64,000 nucleotides of DNA from JAGPDF01 sp052035735. Lineage in GTDB: Bacteria > Acidobacteriota > Thermoanaerobaculia > Multivoradales > JAGPDF01. A program made the position numbers and the translations under genes. Each line of letters begins with the position of its first letter. Positions within the stretch are counted from its first letter, which is position 1. The stretch is from NCBI GenBank assembly GCA_052035735.1, contig JBPOHI010000016.1, positions 1 to 64,000 of the forward strand, in the 5' to 3' direction. Positions 8,682-16,333 of the stretch are shown here, piece after piece. The notes under the pieces are model-generated. The model made no database searches. It was not told where the DNA came from and saw only the letters and a program-made list of their open reading frames with translations.

Positions 8682-9998
8682 CTAGCCGATCGCCGCCCGG
8701 AGAGCGCGCTCGATCGTTCCCGCCTCCTTCTCGACCAGCTCGTACGACACGTTGACGATCGGTTTGTCCGACTTGAGCACCCGCGCCAGCTCGATCGGCG
8801 TGCCTTCCACGACGACGTCCGCCGGAGTCGCCCGGATCGTCGCCTCGAGGTCGCGGATCTGCTCGGCGCCGTAGCCCATTGCCGGCAGGATCCCTCTGGC
8901 GTTCGGATACTTGGCGTAGGTTGCGGCGAGCGATCCGACGGCATAGGGCGACGGGTCGACGATCTCGCCGGCGCCGTTGTCGTGCGCGGCGTACCAGCCG
9001 GCGCCGTAACTCATGCCGCCGTGGGTCAGCGTCGGCCCGTCCTCGACGACCAGCACCCGCTTGCCGCGAATCGCCGCCGGATCGGAGACCCGGATCTCCG
9101 AGTTGCAGCGCAGGATCGTGGCCTTCGGATTGAGCCTGCGGCAGGTGGCCTCGACTTCGGCGACCTTGGCCGGGTCGGCGGTGTTGACCTTGTTCACCAC
9201 GATCAGGTCGGCCAGGAGGACGTTGACCTCGCCCGGGTGGTAGGTCGCCTCGTGGCCCGGCCGGTGCGGATCGACCAGCGTGATCTGCAGCGCCGGCGTG
9301 TAGAAGGAGGTGTCGTTGTTACCGCCGTCCCAAAGGATGACGTCGGCCTCCTCTTCGGCGGCGCGGAGGATGCGCTCGTAGTCCACACCGGCATAGACCA
9401 CGAAGCCGTTGTCGATGTGCGGCTCGTACTCCTCGCGCTCCTCGATCGTGCACTTGTGCTTGTCGAGGTCGTCGTAGGTGGCGAAGCGCTGGCAGATCTG
9501 CTGCGAAAGATCGCCGTAGGGCATCGGATGGCGGACGGCGACGACCTTCTTGCCCATCGCCTTGAGGATCTTCGACACGAAGCGCGTCGTCTGCGACTTG
9601 CCGACGCCGGTGCGCACGGCAGTGATCGCGACCACCGGCTTGGTCGAGGTGAGCATCGTTCTCTGCGCCGCGGCGAGGACGAAGTGCGCGCCCGCCGCAA
9701 TGGAGCGCGAGGCGAGATGCATGACATCGACGTGCGCGAGGTCGGAGTACGAGAACCAGGCCTCGTCCACCTTTTCGGCGGCGACCAAGTGCTCGAGCTC
9801 CTGCTCGGCGACGATCGGAATGCCCTTGGGATACAGCGTTCCGGCAAGCACCGGCGGATAGGTCCGGCCGGCGATGTCGGGAATCTGCGCCGCCGTAAAG
9901 GCGACGACTTCGAACTCCTCGCGATCGCGGAACAGCACGTTGAAATTATGAAAATCGCGCCCGGCGGCGCCCAGGATCAGTACTCGTCGACGTCGCAT
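8682..9998 (-). CDS. Cyclic 2,3-diphosphoglycerate synthase-like P-loop GTPase
   Basis: 438 residues starting at ATG 9998, which has a GGGAGG ribosome site 7 bases upstream. The N-terminal ~130 residues look like a nucleotide-binding/Rossmann unit (VLILGAAGRDFHNFN). A P-loop follows (TGVGKSQTT), then a long GTPase-like domain (ILWDGGNNDTSF, LIVVNKVN). The match is to the COG2403 family, whose archaeal members make cyclic 2,3-diphosphoglycerate, an ATP-driven condensation. In bacteria the activity is unproven, so the name is family-level. It appears monocistronic. Confidence 0.82.
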   Translation of the reverse strand: MRRRRVLILGAAGRDFHNFNVLFRDREEFEVVAFTAAQIPDIAGRTYPPVLAGTLYPKGIPIVAEQELEHLVAAEKVDEAWFSYSDLAHVDVMHLASRSIAAGAHFVLAAAQRTMLTSTKPVVAITAVRTGVGKSQTTRFVSKILKAMGKKVVAVRHPMPYGDLSQQICQRFATYDDLDKHKCTIEEREEYEPHIDNGFVVYAGVDYERILRAAEEEADVILWDGGNNDTSFYTPALQITLVDPHRPGHEATYHPGEVNVLLADLIVVNKVNTADPAKVAEVEATCRRLNPKATILRCNSEIRVSDPAAIRGKRVLVVEDGPTLTHGGMSYGAGWYAAHDNGAGEIVDPSPYAVGSLAATYAKYPNARGILPAMGYGAEQIRDLEATIRATPADVVVEGTPIELARVLKSDKPIVNVSYELVEKEAGTIERALRAAIG

Positions 9999-10054
9999 GC
10001 TGAAGCCTCCCTTTCTTGCCTTCGCCGCCAACATACCGGCCGACCCTCGGCCTC

Positions 10055-10080
10055 CCCATACCCGCCAGGGTGGGTGTCAG
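10055..10080. promoter_or_regulatory. GGGTGG intergenic motif, copy A
   Basis: An imperfect inverted element (CCCGCCAGGGTGGGTGTC-type) between the GTPase gene and the BlaI promoter. Similar elements occur before the cupin (15818-15842) and before the acyl-CoA dehydrogenase (47331-47362). Function unknown. Confidence 0.3.
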
Positions 10081-10155
10081 CGCCGCTCTCCCGCCCCGAA
10101 ACCTGCCGCAGCAGGCCGGCGTATCGCCAGGAGTGGCACCTCATGTTCGCCTCAC

Positions 10156-10184
10156 TTGACAGCGCGAAAAGTCACTACTACAGT
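10156..10184 (+). promoter_or_regulatory. Sigma-70-type promoter of the blaI/blaR-like operon
   Basis: A perfect -35 hexamer TTGACA (10156-10161), a 17-base spacer, and a -10 hexamer TACAGT (10179-10184). The -10 lies inside the first BlaI-type operator half-site, so repressor binding would directly block RNA polymerase. Confidence 0.7.
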
Positions 10185-10204
10185 TGTCGTACTACATGTG
10201 TAGT
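10177..10204. promoter_or_regulatory. Tandem BlaI/MecI-type operator
   Basis: Two adjacent 14-base dyads. The first is ACTACA-GT-TGTCGT (one mismatch in the arms); the second is ACTACA-TG-TGTAGT (perfect arms). The TACA/TGTA core is the known recognition element of BlaI/MecI repressors. The dyads abut and overlap the -10 box, 25 bases ahead of the repressor start codon, indicating autoregulation. Confidence 0.8.
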
Positions 10205-10228
10205 TGCGTCCTGCGAAGAGGAGACCGG

Positions 10229-10627
10229 ATGGCCGACGGGCAGCGCAAGACTCAGCTTTCGGAATTGCAGCTGGCGGTGCTTCGGGTGCTCTGGCAGCGA
10301 GGCGAGGCGAGCACCGCCGATGTCGCCGCCGACCTCGCCGCGACGCGAGACCTGGCGCACACGACGGTCGGTACCCTGCTCACCCGGCTCGAGAAGCGCG
10401 GCGTCGTCGCGCAGCGCCGCGACGGTCGGACCCTCATCTACAGAGCGCGAATGAGCGAGGCCGAGGTGCAGCGCTCGATGGTCGCCGGGCTGGTCGCCGC
10501 GCTGTTCGCTGGCGACTCCGCCGCGCTCGTCGCTCACCTGGTGCGCGAGGACGAAGTGACTCCGGCCGATCTCGCCGCCATTCGCGCCCGCCTCGCCGCC
10601 ACCGCCCCGGAGTCCGAAGATGTCTGA
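10229..10627 (+). CDS. blaI: BlaI/MecI-family transcriptional repressor
   Basis: 132 residues from ATG 10229, preceded by GAGGAG. The N-terminal winged helix (LSELQLAVLRVLWQRGEAS, then HTTVGTLLTRLEKRGVV) is typical of BlaI/MecI; the C-terminal helices (about 75-125) form the dimerisation part that the cognate protease cuts. The stop overlaps the start of the metallopeptidase gene by 8 bases. With the tandem TACA/TGTA operator upstream, the sequence shows a self-repressed operon relieved by its membrane protease. In this lineage the signal need not be a beta-lactam; see the sensor gene. Confidence 0.92.
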   Translation: MADGQRKTQLSELQLAVLRVLWQRGEASTADVAADLAATRDLAHTTVGTLLTRLEKRGVVAQRRDGRTLIYRARMSEAEVQRSMVAGLVAALFAGDSAALVAHLVREDEVTPADLAAIRARLAATAPESEDV

Positions 10628-12677
10628 CTTTCCGCTCGCACTGGCAGTCTGGCTCGGCACGTACCTCCTGCACTCCACGGTGCTCCTCGGCCTGGTCGGA
10701 ATCGTCGATCGCCTGCGACTTCTGCGTTCGCCCGCGGTGCTCGAGCAGCTCTGGCGGGCCGCCCTGATCGGCGGGCTGGCCACCGCGACACTGCAGAGCG
10801 CCGGCGTCGCCGGGCGTGCCCCGATGGCGGCGCTGTTCTCCCTCGCCGACAGTCTTGCCGCCGCCGAGCTTCGGCCGGCGGGAGGCGCCGGCGGGGAGGC
10901 TGCGCCGGCTCCGCCGGCAACCTCGCTCGTGGGTTCCATCGGGACGGTCCTCCCGCCATCGCATCCGGCGGCCGCCCCGCGCCGTTCCTGGGTTCCGGGC
11001 GCGGCGACCGCGCTCGTGCTGCTCTGGCTGGCCGGTGCCGGGCTCTGCGCGCTCCGTCTCGCCGCTCTCGCCTGGCGAGCCCGGAGTGACCTCGCCGGGC
11101 GCTTCCCGGCTGCCGCCGCGATGCGCAGCGAGCTGGCGCGCATCTGCGCGGCGCAGGGGCGCACCGCCCCGGCGCTCACGGTCACCCCGAAGCTAGCCGG
11201 ACCGGTGGCTTTCCCGAACGGAGAGATCGTCCTGCCGCCCTGGGTGAGCGAGACCCTGGATCTCCGCCAACAGCGCGCGGTGCTCGCCCACGAGCTCGCC
11301 CATCAGATTCGGCGCGATCCGCTCTGGCTGGTGCTCGCCCTGGCCTTGGCGAATCTCCTCTGGATGCAGCCGCTGCAACGTCTGGCGCGGCGCCGGATCG
11401 CGGAGCTGGCGGAGCTCGAGGCAGACGCCTGGGCCGTCCGCCTTCTGGGCGATCCGCGCGCCCTCGCCGAGTCGCTCGCGGCCTGTGCCGAACGCCTCGT
11501 CTCGCGGCGGCAGGAGCTCTGGAGCGCCGGCATGGTCGCCGGCTCGCAAAGCGCCTCGCCGCTTCTCGAACGTATCGATCTCCTCCTGAAAGGAATCGCC
11601 ATGTCCACTCCACGCTCTCTCTGGCCGACTCGCGCCGCAGCGGCTCTCGTCCTCGCCGCCGGCATCTTCCTCCTGCCGGGATGCGGCCCGGCCGGTTTCG
11701 CCTCTCTCGGCGGCGGCAGCTCCACCTCGATCTCGATCTCCGACGGTGGCGACATCCGCATGACCGTGCGCCGCGCGGGGTACTCCTTGAAGTTGACCTG
11801 CGACGGCCAGCCGACCTTCGCCGACGACGAATCCGACCTCGCGACTCTCTCGCCGGGGGCCGCTTTCGAGCTGACCGAGCGGTTCGACGCCGTCGAGCGC
11901 CGCTATCGGGTGAAGGCCGATGCCTCCGGCAGGCTCGAGCGCTCGTTCGAGCTCGACGGGCGGAGCTCGCCGATCGATGCGGCAGCAGAAGCCTGGCTCG
12001 CTGCGGCGCTGCCCCGCATGTTCCGCGAATCGGGCTGGGACGCCGAGGCGCGCGTCGCGCGCCTCGTGACGCGCGGCGGACCCGAGCTCGTCCTCGCCGA
12101 AGTCGATCTGGCGGCCACCGACCACGGCAAGTCGACCTATCTCGGCCAGCTCTTGGGCACCGCCCAGCTCGACGCTGCCCAGTTCGAGCGCGCGCTCGCC
12201 AGCGCTTCGAAGCTCGGCTCGGACCACGCCCTGCGCACCGCGCTCGAGGTCGCGCTGACGACGCAGCCGCTCGACACCGTCCGGGTCGTCCAGCTGCTCG
12301 CAGTGGCCGAGAAGCTCGATTCGGACTTCGAGCTCAGGATGGTGCTCGAGAAGGTCGCCCCGCGCGGCGGCGACGCGGCCGTCGCAGCCGCCTACCTCGC
12401 CGCCGCCCGCCGGCTGGAATCCGACTTCGAGCGCCGGTCGGCGCTCGTCGGACTGCTCGAAGCGGCGAAGCTCGACGCGCCGAGCCTGGGCATCGCGCTC
12501 GAAGTCGCCGCCGGCCTGGACTCCGACTTCGAGAAGCGCACCGTACTCGAGAAGCTCGCCGCCAACGTCGCGAGCGATCCGGGGCTCACCCGGCGCTACC
12601 GCGAGGTGGCGCGCGGCATGAGCGAATTCGAGCGCGGACAGGCGCTCCGGGCGCTCGACGACGCCACGACGCTCTAG
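10620..12677 (+). CDS. BlaR1-like M56 membrane metallopeptidase with helical-repeat C-terminus
   Basis: 685 residues. N-terminal transmembrane helices frame an M56 peptidase domain with HELAH at 224-228 (zinc ligands and catalytic Glu) and downstream ELEADAWAV, which supplies the third ligand. After a further membrane helix near 340-355 ending LLPGCG comes an outer region unlike the penicillin-binding domain of BlaR1: about 120 residues of unknown fold, then at least four ~35-residue helical repeats centred on LDSDFExRxxLE. Expected role: cleave the BlaI-like repressor upon an extracellular signal. The missing beta-lactamase-like sensor argues against beta-lactam sensing. Confidence 0.85.
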   Translation: MSDFPLALAVWLGTYLLHSTVLLGLVGIVDRLRLLRSPAVLEQLWRAALIGGLATATLQSAGVAGRAPMAALFSLADSLAAAELRPAGGAGGEAAPAPPATSLVGSIGTVLPPSHPAAAPRRSWVPGAATALVLLWLAGAGLCALRLAALAWRARSDLAGRFPAAAAMRSELARICAAQGRTAPALTVTPKLAGPVAFPNGEIVLPPWVSETLDLRQQRAVLAHELAHQIRRDPLWLVLALALANLLWMQPLQRLARRRIAELAELEADAWAVRLLGDPRALAESLAACAERLVSRRQELWSAGMVAGSQSASPLLERIDLLLKGIAMSTPRSLWPTRAAAALVLAAGIFLLPGCGPAGFASLGGGSSTSISISDGGDIRMTVRRAGYSLKLTCDGQPTFADDESDLATLSPGAAFELTERFDAVERRYRVKADASGRLERSFELDGRSSPIDAAAEAWLAAALPRMFRESGWDAEARVARLVTRGGPELVLAEVDLAATDHGKSTYLGQLLGTAQLDAAQFERALASASKLGSDHALRTALEVALTTQPLDTVRVVQLLAVAEKLDSDFELRMVLEKVAPRGGDAAVAAAYLAAARRLESDFERRSALVGLLEAAKLDAPSLGIALEVAAGLDSDFEKRTVLEKLAANVASDPGLTRRYREVARGMSEFERGQALRALDDATTL

Positions 12678-12701
12678 CCCCACCGTAGAATCTCCGCACG
12701 C

Positions 12702-12726
12702 GAGCCTCCGGACGAACCGGAGGCTC
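12702..12726. terminator. Hairpin between the BlaR-like and EVE genes
   Basis: A perfect 10-bp stem (12702-12711 with 12717-12726) with a 5-base loop. There is no T-run, so it could be a weak terminator or an mRNA processing or stability element. It ends 12 bases before the next start codon. Confidence 0.4.
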
Positions 12727-12738
12727 CCCGGAGAGCCC

Positions 12739-13206
12739 ATGCCGCGACGATTCTGGCTGATGAAGTGCGAGCCCGAGGTCTACACGATCGCCGACCTCGA
12801 GCGCGACGGCGCGACGACCTGGGAGGGGGTGCGCAACTACCAGGCGCGCAACCTCCTGCGCGACGACATGAAAGTGGGCGACGGCGTCCTGTTCTACGCC
12901 TCCAACGCCCTGCCCTCCGGCGTCACCGGACTCGCCAAGATCGTCCGCGCGGGATTTCCCGACCCGACCGCCTGGAAGGAGGGGCACGAGTACTTCGATC
13001 CGGCCTCGACGATGGCCGTTCCCGTCTGGTACTCGGTCGAGATCGGTTTCGTCGAGCGCTTCGCTCTGACGATCCCGCTGGCGACGCTGAAGGCGACGCG
13101 GGGGCTCGGAAAGATGATGGTCACGCAGAAGGGCAGCCGCCTCTCCGTGCAGCCGGTGACCCGATCCGAGTATCAGATCGTGACGCAGCTCGGTCGCGCG
13201 ACCTAG
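12739..13206 (+). CDS. EVE (PUA-like) domain protein
   Basis: 155 residues, almost entirely one EVE domain. Diagnostic motifs are FWLMKCEPEVYTIADL at the start, TTWEGVRNYQARNLLRDDMKVGD, and VLFYASN. The family includes human thymocyte nuclear protein 1; EVE domains have a pocket that recognises modified bases such as 5-methyl- and hydroxymethylcytosine. As a stand-alone bacterial protein its exact role is unknown. ATG follows a GGAGAG site. Length is normal for the family. Confidence 0.92.
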   Translation: MPRRFWLMKCEPEVYTIADLERDGATTWEGVRNYQARNLLRDDMKVGDGVLFYASNALPSGVTGLAKIVRAGFPDPTAWKEGHEYFDPASTMAVPVWYSVEIGFVERFALTIPLATLKATRGLGKMMVTQKGSRLSVQPVTRSEYQIVTQLGRAT

Positions 13207-13296
13207 CACGTCCACCCGCTACAGCATCACCCTCTGCAGGCGGCCGCGCATGCGGCGGACGAGACGCACTCCGCGCGCTCGGCGGTCGCGGCTCGC

Positions 13297-13325
13297 TTGA
13301 CCTGCTTCGGCATGAGGACTATGTT
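13297..13325 (+). promoter_or_regulatory. Sigma-70-type promoter for the DUF4388 gene
   Basis: TTGACC (13297-13302), a 17-base spacer and TATGTT (13320-13325), an unusually good match for this GC-rich window. It lies 118 bases before the DUF4388 start in a 236-base gap with no convincing ORF. Confidence 0.5.
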
Positions 13326-13442
13326 CTTGACGGCAAACACCGACGGATCGAGAAGTGGACCGGCGCCGCGAAGGCGCGAGCCCTCGAGGCGACCTACCGA
13401 GCGCTGCCGGACGCCTGCAGCATCGAGCATCGAGGAGGACGT

Positions 13443-14552
13443 ATGGCTTTCCAGGGATCGTTGGTCGAGCTCCCGCTCACGGACGTCCTGCAGCTGGTGG
13501 CAGTGTCGAACAAGAGCGGTCTCCTGACTCTCCGACACGGCGAAGCGCGCGGTGAGATCCACCTTCATTCCGGCCAGATCGTGCACGCTGTCGCCGGCTC
13601 GCTCTCGGGCGACCAGGCCTTTTTCGAGCTCGCGCGCTGGCTCGCAGGGGAGTTCGACTTCACCCAGGGCGCCCCGGTGGCGATTCGCACCATCGAGACT
13701 TCGAACACGACCCTGCTGCTCGAGGCCGCGCGCCAGATCGACGAATGGAAGCTCCTGGCCAGGCGCATCGGTTCGACACGCATGGTGCTCGTCTTCGCTC
13801 CCAGCAACGCCAGTCGAATCTCGCTGTCGCCGCGCGAGTGGGCGGTCGTCTCCCGGGTCGACGAACGGCGCAACATCGAGGAGGTCGCGGCGGCCCTCGG
13901 CGAGAGCACTTTCGAGACCTGCAAGGTGATCCACGGCCTTCTCACCTCGGGAGTCCTCGCGCTGCGCGAGGACCTCCGCCTGCTGCCGATCGACCGCATT
14001 CGCAACCTGTCGGCGAACGACCTGGATCTCCTGGCGCGGGAGATTCACCGCTTCGCTGCCGAACCGCTGGAAAGCCTGAGCCGCTCCCCCGAGCTCGAGG
14101 GAGCGCTCCGCCTCTATCAAGCCGAGCACCAGTCGGGCCGGACCTTCGACGCCCTTCTCGATCTGGTGCGCGAGGCCGAGAAGGCCGTCTCGGCGGCTTT
14201 GGGTCCGAACCAGGCACGCTCTTTCCTGGATCGCGTCGCCGCCCGCCTGGGAGCGAGCGCCGACAGGGCCGCCGCTGGCCCGGTGGCGCCTGCGCCAGCG
14301 GCCCCCCAACCTGCATCGCCGGCGCGCGCCCCGCGACCGCCGGTCGACCTCGGGCGTGTCCGCAACCGCCTGTCCGAGCTCGCCTACCAGGGTCTCGGAC
14401 CGGAAGGAGAGCTGCACGTCTTGCGGATCGAGAAAGCCCGACGTGCCGACGAGCTCTTGCAGGTCGGTTCCGCCGCCCGAGATCTGTTGCACCGGATCGG
14501 CAAGGAGGAGGTGGCCAGGGCGATCGAGGCTGAGCTCGAGAAGCTCGCCTGA
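13443..14552 (+). CDS. DUF4388 domain protein
   Basis: 369 residues from ATG 13443, with a GAGGAGG site ahead. The N-terminal ~100 residues are a DUF4388/PATAN-like domain (FQGSLVELPLTDVLQLV, KSGLLTL, GEIHLHSGQIVHA), found in response-regulator and gliding-motility-type proteins of Myxococcota and Acidobacteriota. The middle is helical with a winged-helix look (WAVVSRVDERRNIEEVA). An Ala/Pro-rich linker (about residues 278-302) precedes a C-terminal helical hairpin. It probably acts as a signalling adaptor; partner unknown. A longer upstream open frame overlaps the EVE gene and is not credible. Confidence 0.85.
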   Translation: MAFQGSLVELPLTDVLQLVAVSNKSGLLTLRHGEARGEIHLHSGQIVHAVAGSLSGDQAFFELARWLAGEFDFTQGAPVAIRTIETSNTTLLLEAARQIDEWKLLARRIGSTRMVLVFAPSNASRISLSPREWAVVSRVDERRNIEEVAAALGESTFETCKVIHGLLTSGVLALREDLRLLPIDRIRNLSANDLDLLAREIHRFAAEPLESLSRSPELEGALRLYQAEHQSGRTFDALLDLVREAEKAVSAALGPNQARSFLDRVAARLGASADRAAAGPVAPAPAAPQPASPARAPRPPVDLGRVRNRLSELAYQGLGPEGELHVLRIEKARRADELLQVGSAARDLLHRIGKEEVARAIEAELEKLA

Positions 14553-14595
14553 GCCGCCGGCGCTCCCGCTCCCCTGCCAGCGAGTGGACTGGTGC

Positions 14596-15795
14596 ATGGA
14601 AGCGGCCCCGCCGAGGTGGCAGATTCGGGTCTTGCGTCCCGATCCTCCTTCCGGCCGCCCGGAGATTCCGCGCCGCAACCTCGCTCTGGTGACAGCCGGA
14701 GCGTTCCTGCTCCTGTGCCGCACCGCCGCGGCCGGCGTCGGCGTCTCCTGCGGCGTCTGTGCAGTCCCGCAGGAGGCGTTGGCGGCCGACACCTCGAACC
14801 CGGACCGCGTGATCGGCAACGGCACGCCGGCGAGCTGCACCTCGGCAGAGGTCACCTCGAAGATCGCGCAGGGCGGCATCATCACCTTCGACTGCGGGCC
14901 GCAGCCGGTCACCATCGTCCTTGCCCAGACCGCGAAGATCTACAACAACACCGGCCCGGTCATCGTGATCGACGGCGGCGGCAAGGTGACGCTCGACGGC
15001 GGCGGCACGCGCCGCATCCTGTACATGAACACCTGCGATCCCGACCTCGTCTGGACGACCAACCACTGCCAGGACCAGGATCATCCTCGCCTCACGCTGC
15101 AGAACCTCACTTTCCGCAACGGCAACGCGATCGGGCAGACCTTCGATGGCGGCGGCGGTGGCGCGGTCTTCGCGCGCGGCGGTCGCATCAAGGTGGTGAA
15201 CAGCCGCTTCGAGAACAATCGCTGTGAAGCGGAGGGGCCGGACATCGGTGGCGCGGCGCTGCGCGTCCTCAGCCAGTCGCAGGGCCTGCCGGTCTACGTC
15301 GTCGGCAGCACGTTCGGCGGCGCTCCCGGGCTCGGCAACACCTGCTCGAACGGCGGCGCGCTGTCGTCGATCGGCGTCTCCTGGAGCGTCCTCAACAGCG
15401 AGATCAGCTACAACACGGTCACCGGCGACGGCGCCAACCCGCCGCAGGCCGGAACTCCCGGCGGCGGCAGCGGCGGCGCGATCTACAACGATGGCAACAC
15501 CTTTCACCTCTCGATCTGCGGCTCGCGAATCCACGACAACCAGGCCCCCGAAGGCGGCGGCGCGGTCTTTTTCGTCAGCAACAACCTCACCGGCACGCTG
15601 ACGGTCGACCGCACCTGGATCTGGAACTGCCCGAGCGGCGGCTTCCACACCCCGCCCTGGCAGTGGCTCTTCTACCTCGGAATGGGTCCGCCGCAGATTC
15701 TCGCCTCGACGCACGAATTTCCCCCGCCCGAAGACCTCTTCTGCGACGGCTTCGAGTCGAGCGACACCGTGGTCTGGGGCAGCAGCCCCCCCTGA
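14596..15795 (+). CDS. Secreted right-handed beta-helix protein with DGFE C-terminal tail
   Basis: 399 residues from ATG 14596; an in-frame GTG at 14584 is an alternative. A hydrophobic export segment near residues 28-45 is followed by parallel beta-helix repeats with Gly/Asn-rich turns (VIVIDGGGKVTLDGGG, LTLQNLTFRNGNAIG, GGAVF, SICGSRIHDN), as in polymorphic outer-membrane or pectate-lyase-like proteins. No catalytic residues are evident. The end (LFCDGFESSDTVVWG) carries the DGFE-x-W tail seen in two other secreted proteins here (37639 and 53205 genes). Likely a surface or secreted protein; ligand unknown. Confidence 0.8.
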   Translation: MEAAPPRWQIRVLRPDPPSGRPEIPRRNLALVTAGAFLLLCRTAAAGVGVSCGVCAVPQEALAADTSNPDRVIGNGTPASCTSAEVTSKIAQGGIITFDCGPQPVTIVLAQTAKIYNNTGPVIVIDGGGKVTLDGGGTRRILYMNTCDPDLVWTTNHCQDQDHPRLTLQNLTFRNGNAIGQTFDGGGGGAVFARGGRIKVVNSRFENNRCEAEGPDIGGAALRVLSQSQGLPVYVVGSTFGGAPGLGNTCSNGGALSSIGVSWSVLNSEISYNTVTGDGANPPQAGTPGGGSGGAIYNDGNTFHLSICGSRIHDNQAPEGGGAVFFVSNNLTGTLTVDRTWIWNCPSGGFHTPPWQWLFYLGMGPPQILASTHEFPPPEDLFCDGFESSDTVVWGSSPP

Positions 15796-15817
15796 CTCGC
15801 GATCTCCGACCTGGCGA

Positions 15818-15842
15818 CCCACCCACCAGGGTGGCGACGCCC
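15818..15842. promoter_or_regulatory. GGGTGG intergenic motif, copy B
   Basis: An imperfect dyad (CCCACCAGGGTGGCGAC core) in the 109-base gap before the cupin gene; related elements lie at 10055 and 47331. Confidence 0.3.
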
Positions 15843-15904
15843 CCAGGCACGGGACTACCATCGAAGACGGTCGGGCCGCCTCACGCCCGCAGGAGGACTG
15901 CACG

Positions 15905-16285
15905 ATGAAACCGTTCGTCAGCTCGTTGGAGAAGGTCACGGAGGAGAACACCCATTTCCGCCACGTCCTGTTCACCGGCAAACACCATCAACTGGTGCTG
16001 ATGGCGCTTCCGCCCGGCGACGACATCGGGCGCGAGATCCACGCCGATGTCGATCAGTTCTTCCGTGTCGAAGAGGGGATCGCGCGCTTCGTCTTCGGCC
16101 CCGGAGAGGAGCACCTCGTGCGCGCCGGCGACGCCGTCGTCGTCCCCGCCGGCACCTTCCACAATGTAGTCAATGCGTCGCCGACGAAGCTGCTCCGGCT
16201 CTACACGCTCTACTCATCGCCGCAGCATCCCCACGGCGCGATCCAGAACACCAAAGCGGAGGCGCTGGCCGCCGCTCACCCCTGA
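15905..16285 (+). CDS. Single-domain cupin protein
   Basis: 126 residues from ATG with AGGAGG ahead. Cupin motif 1 appears as IHADVDQFFRVEEG and motif 2 as AGDAVVVPAGTFHNVVN; the likely metal ligands are the His and Glu of these motifs plus the motif 2 His. The sequence resembles small cupins of the mannose-6-phosphate-isomerase-like type. Substrate cannot be assigned. It is convergent with the SDR gene. Confidence 0.88.
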   Translation: MKPFVSSLEKVTEENTHFRHVLFTGKHHQLVLMALPPGDDIGREIHADVDQFFRVEEGIARFVFGPGEEHLVRAGDAVVVPAGTFHNVVNASPTKLLRLYTLYSSPQHPHGAIQNTKAEALAAAHP

Positions 16286-16333
16286 GGGGCCAGCAAGATC
16301 CGGCCGCCGCGCCGACGGTTCAGGAGCGATGCT

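Noticed and set aside
10229..12677. A beta-lactam resistance locus
   Set aside because: The BlaI/BlaR-like pair lacks both a beta-lactamase gene nearby and a penicillin-binding sensor domain, so only the regulatory design is shared.
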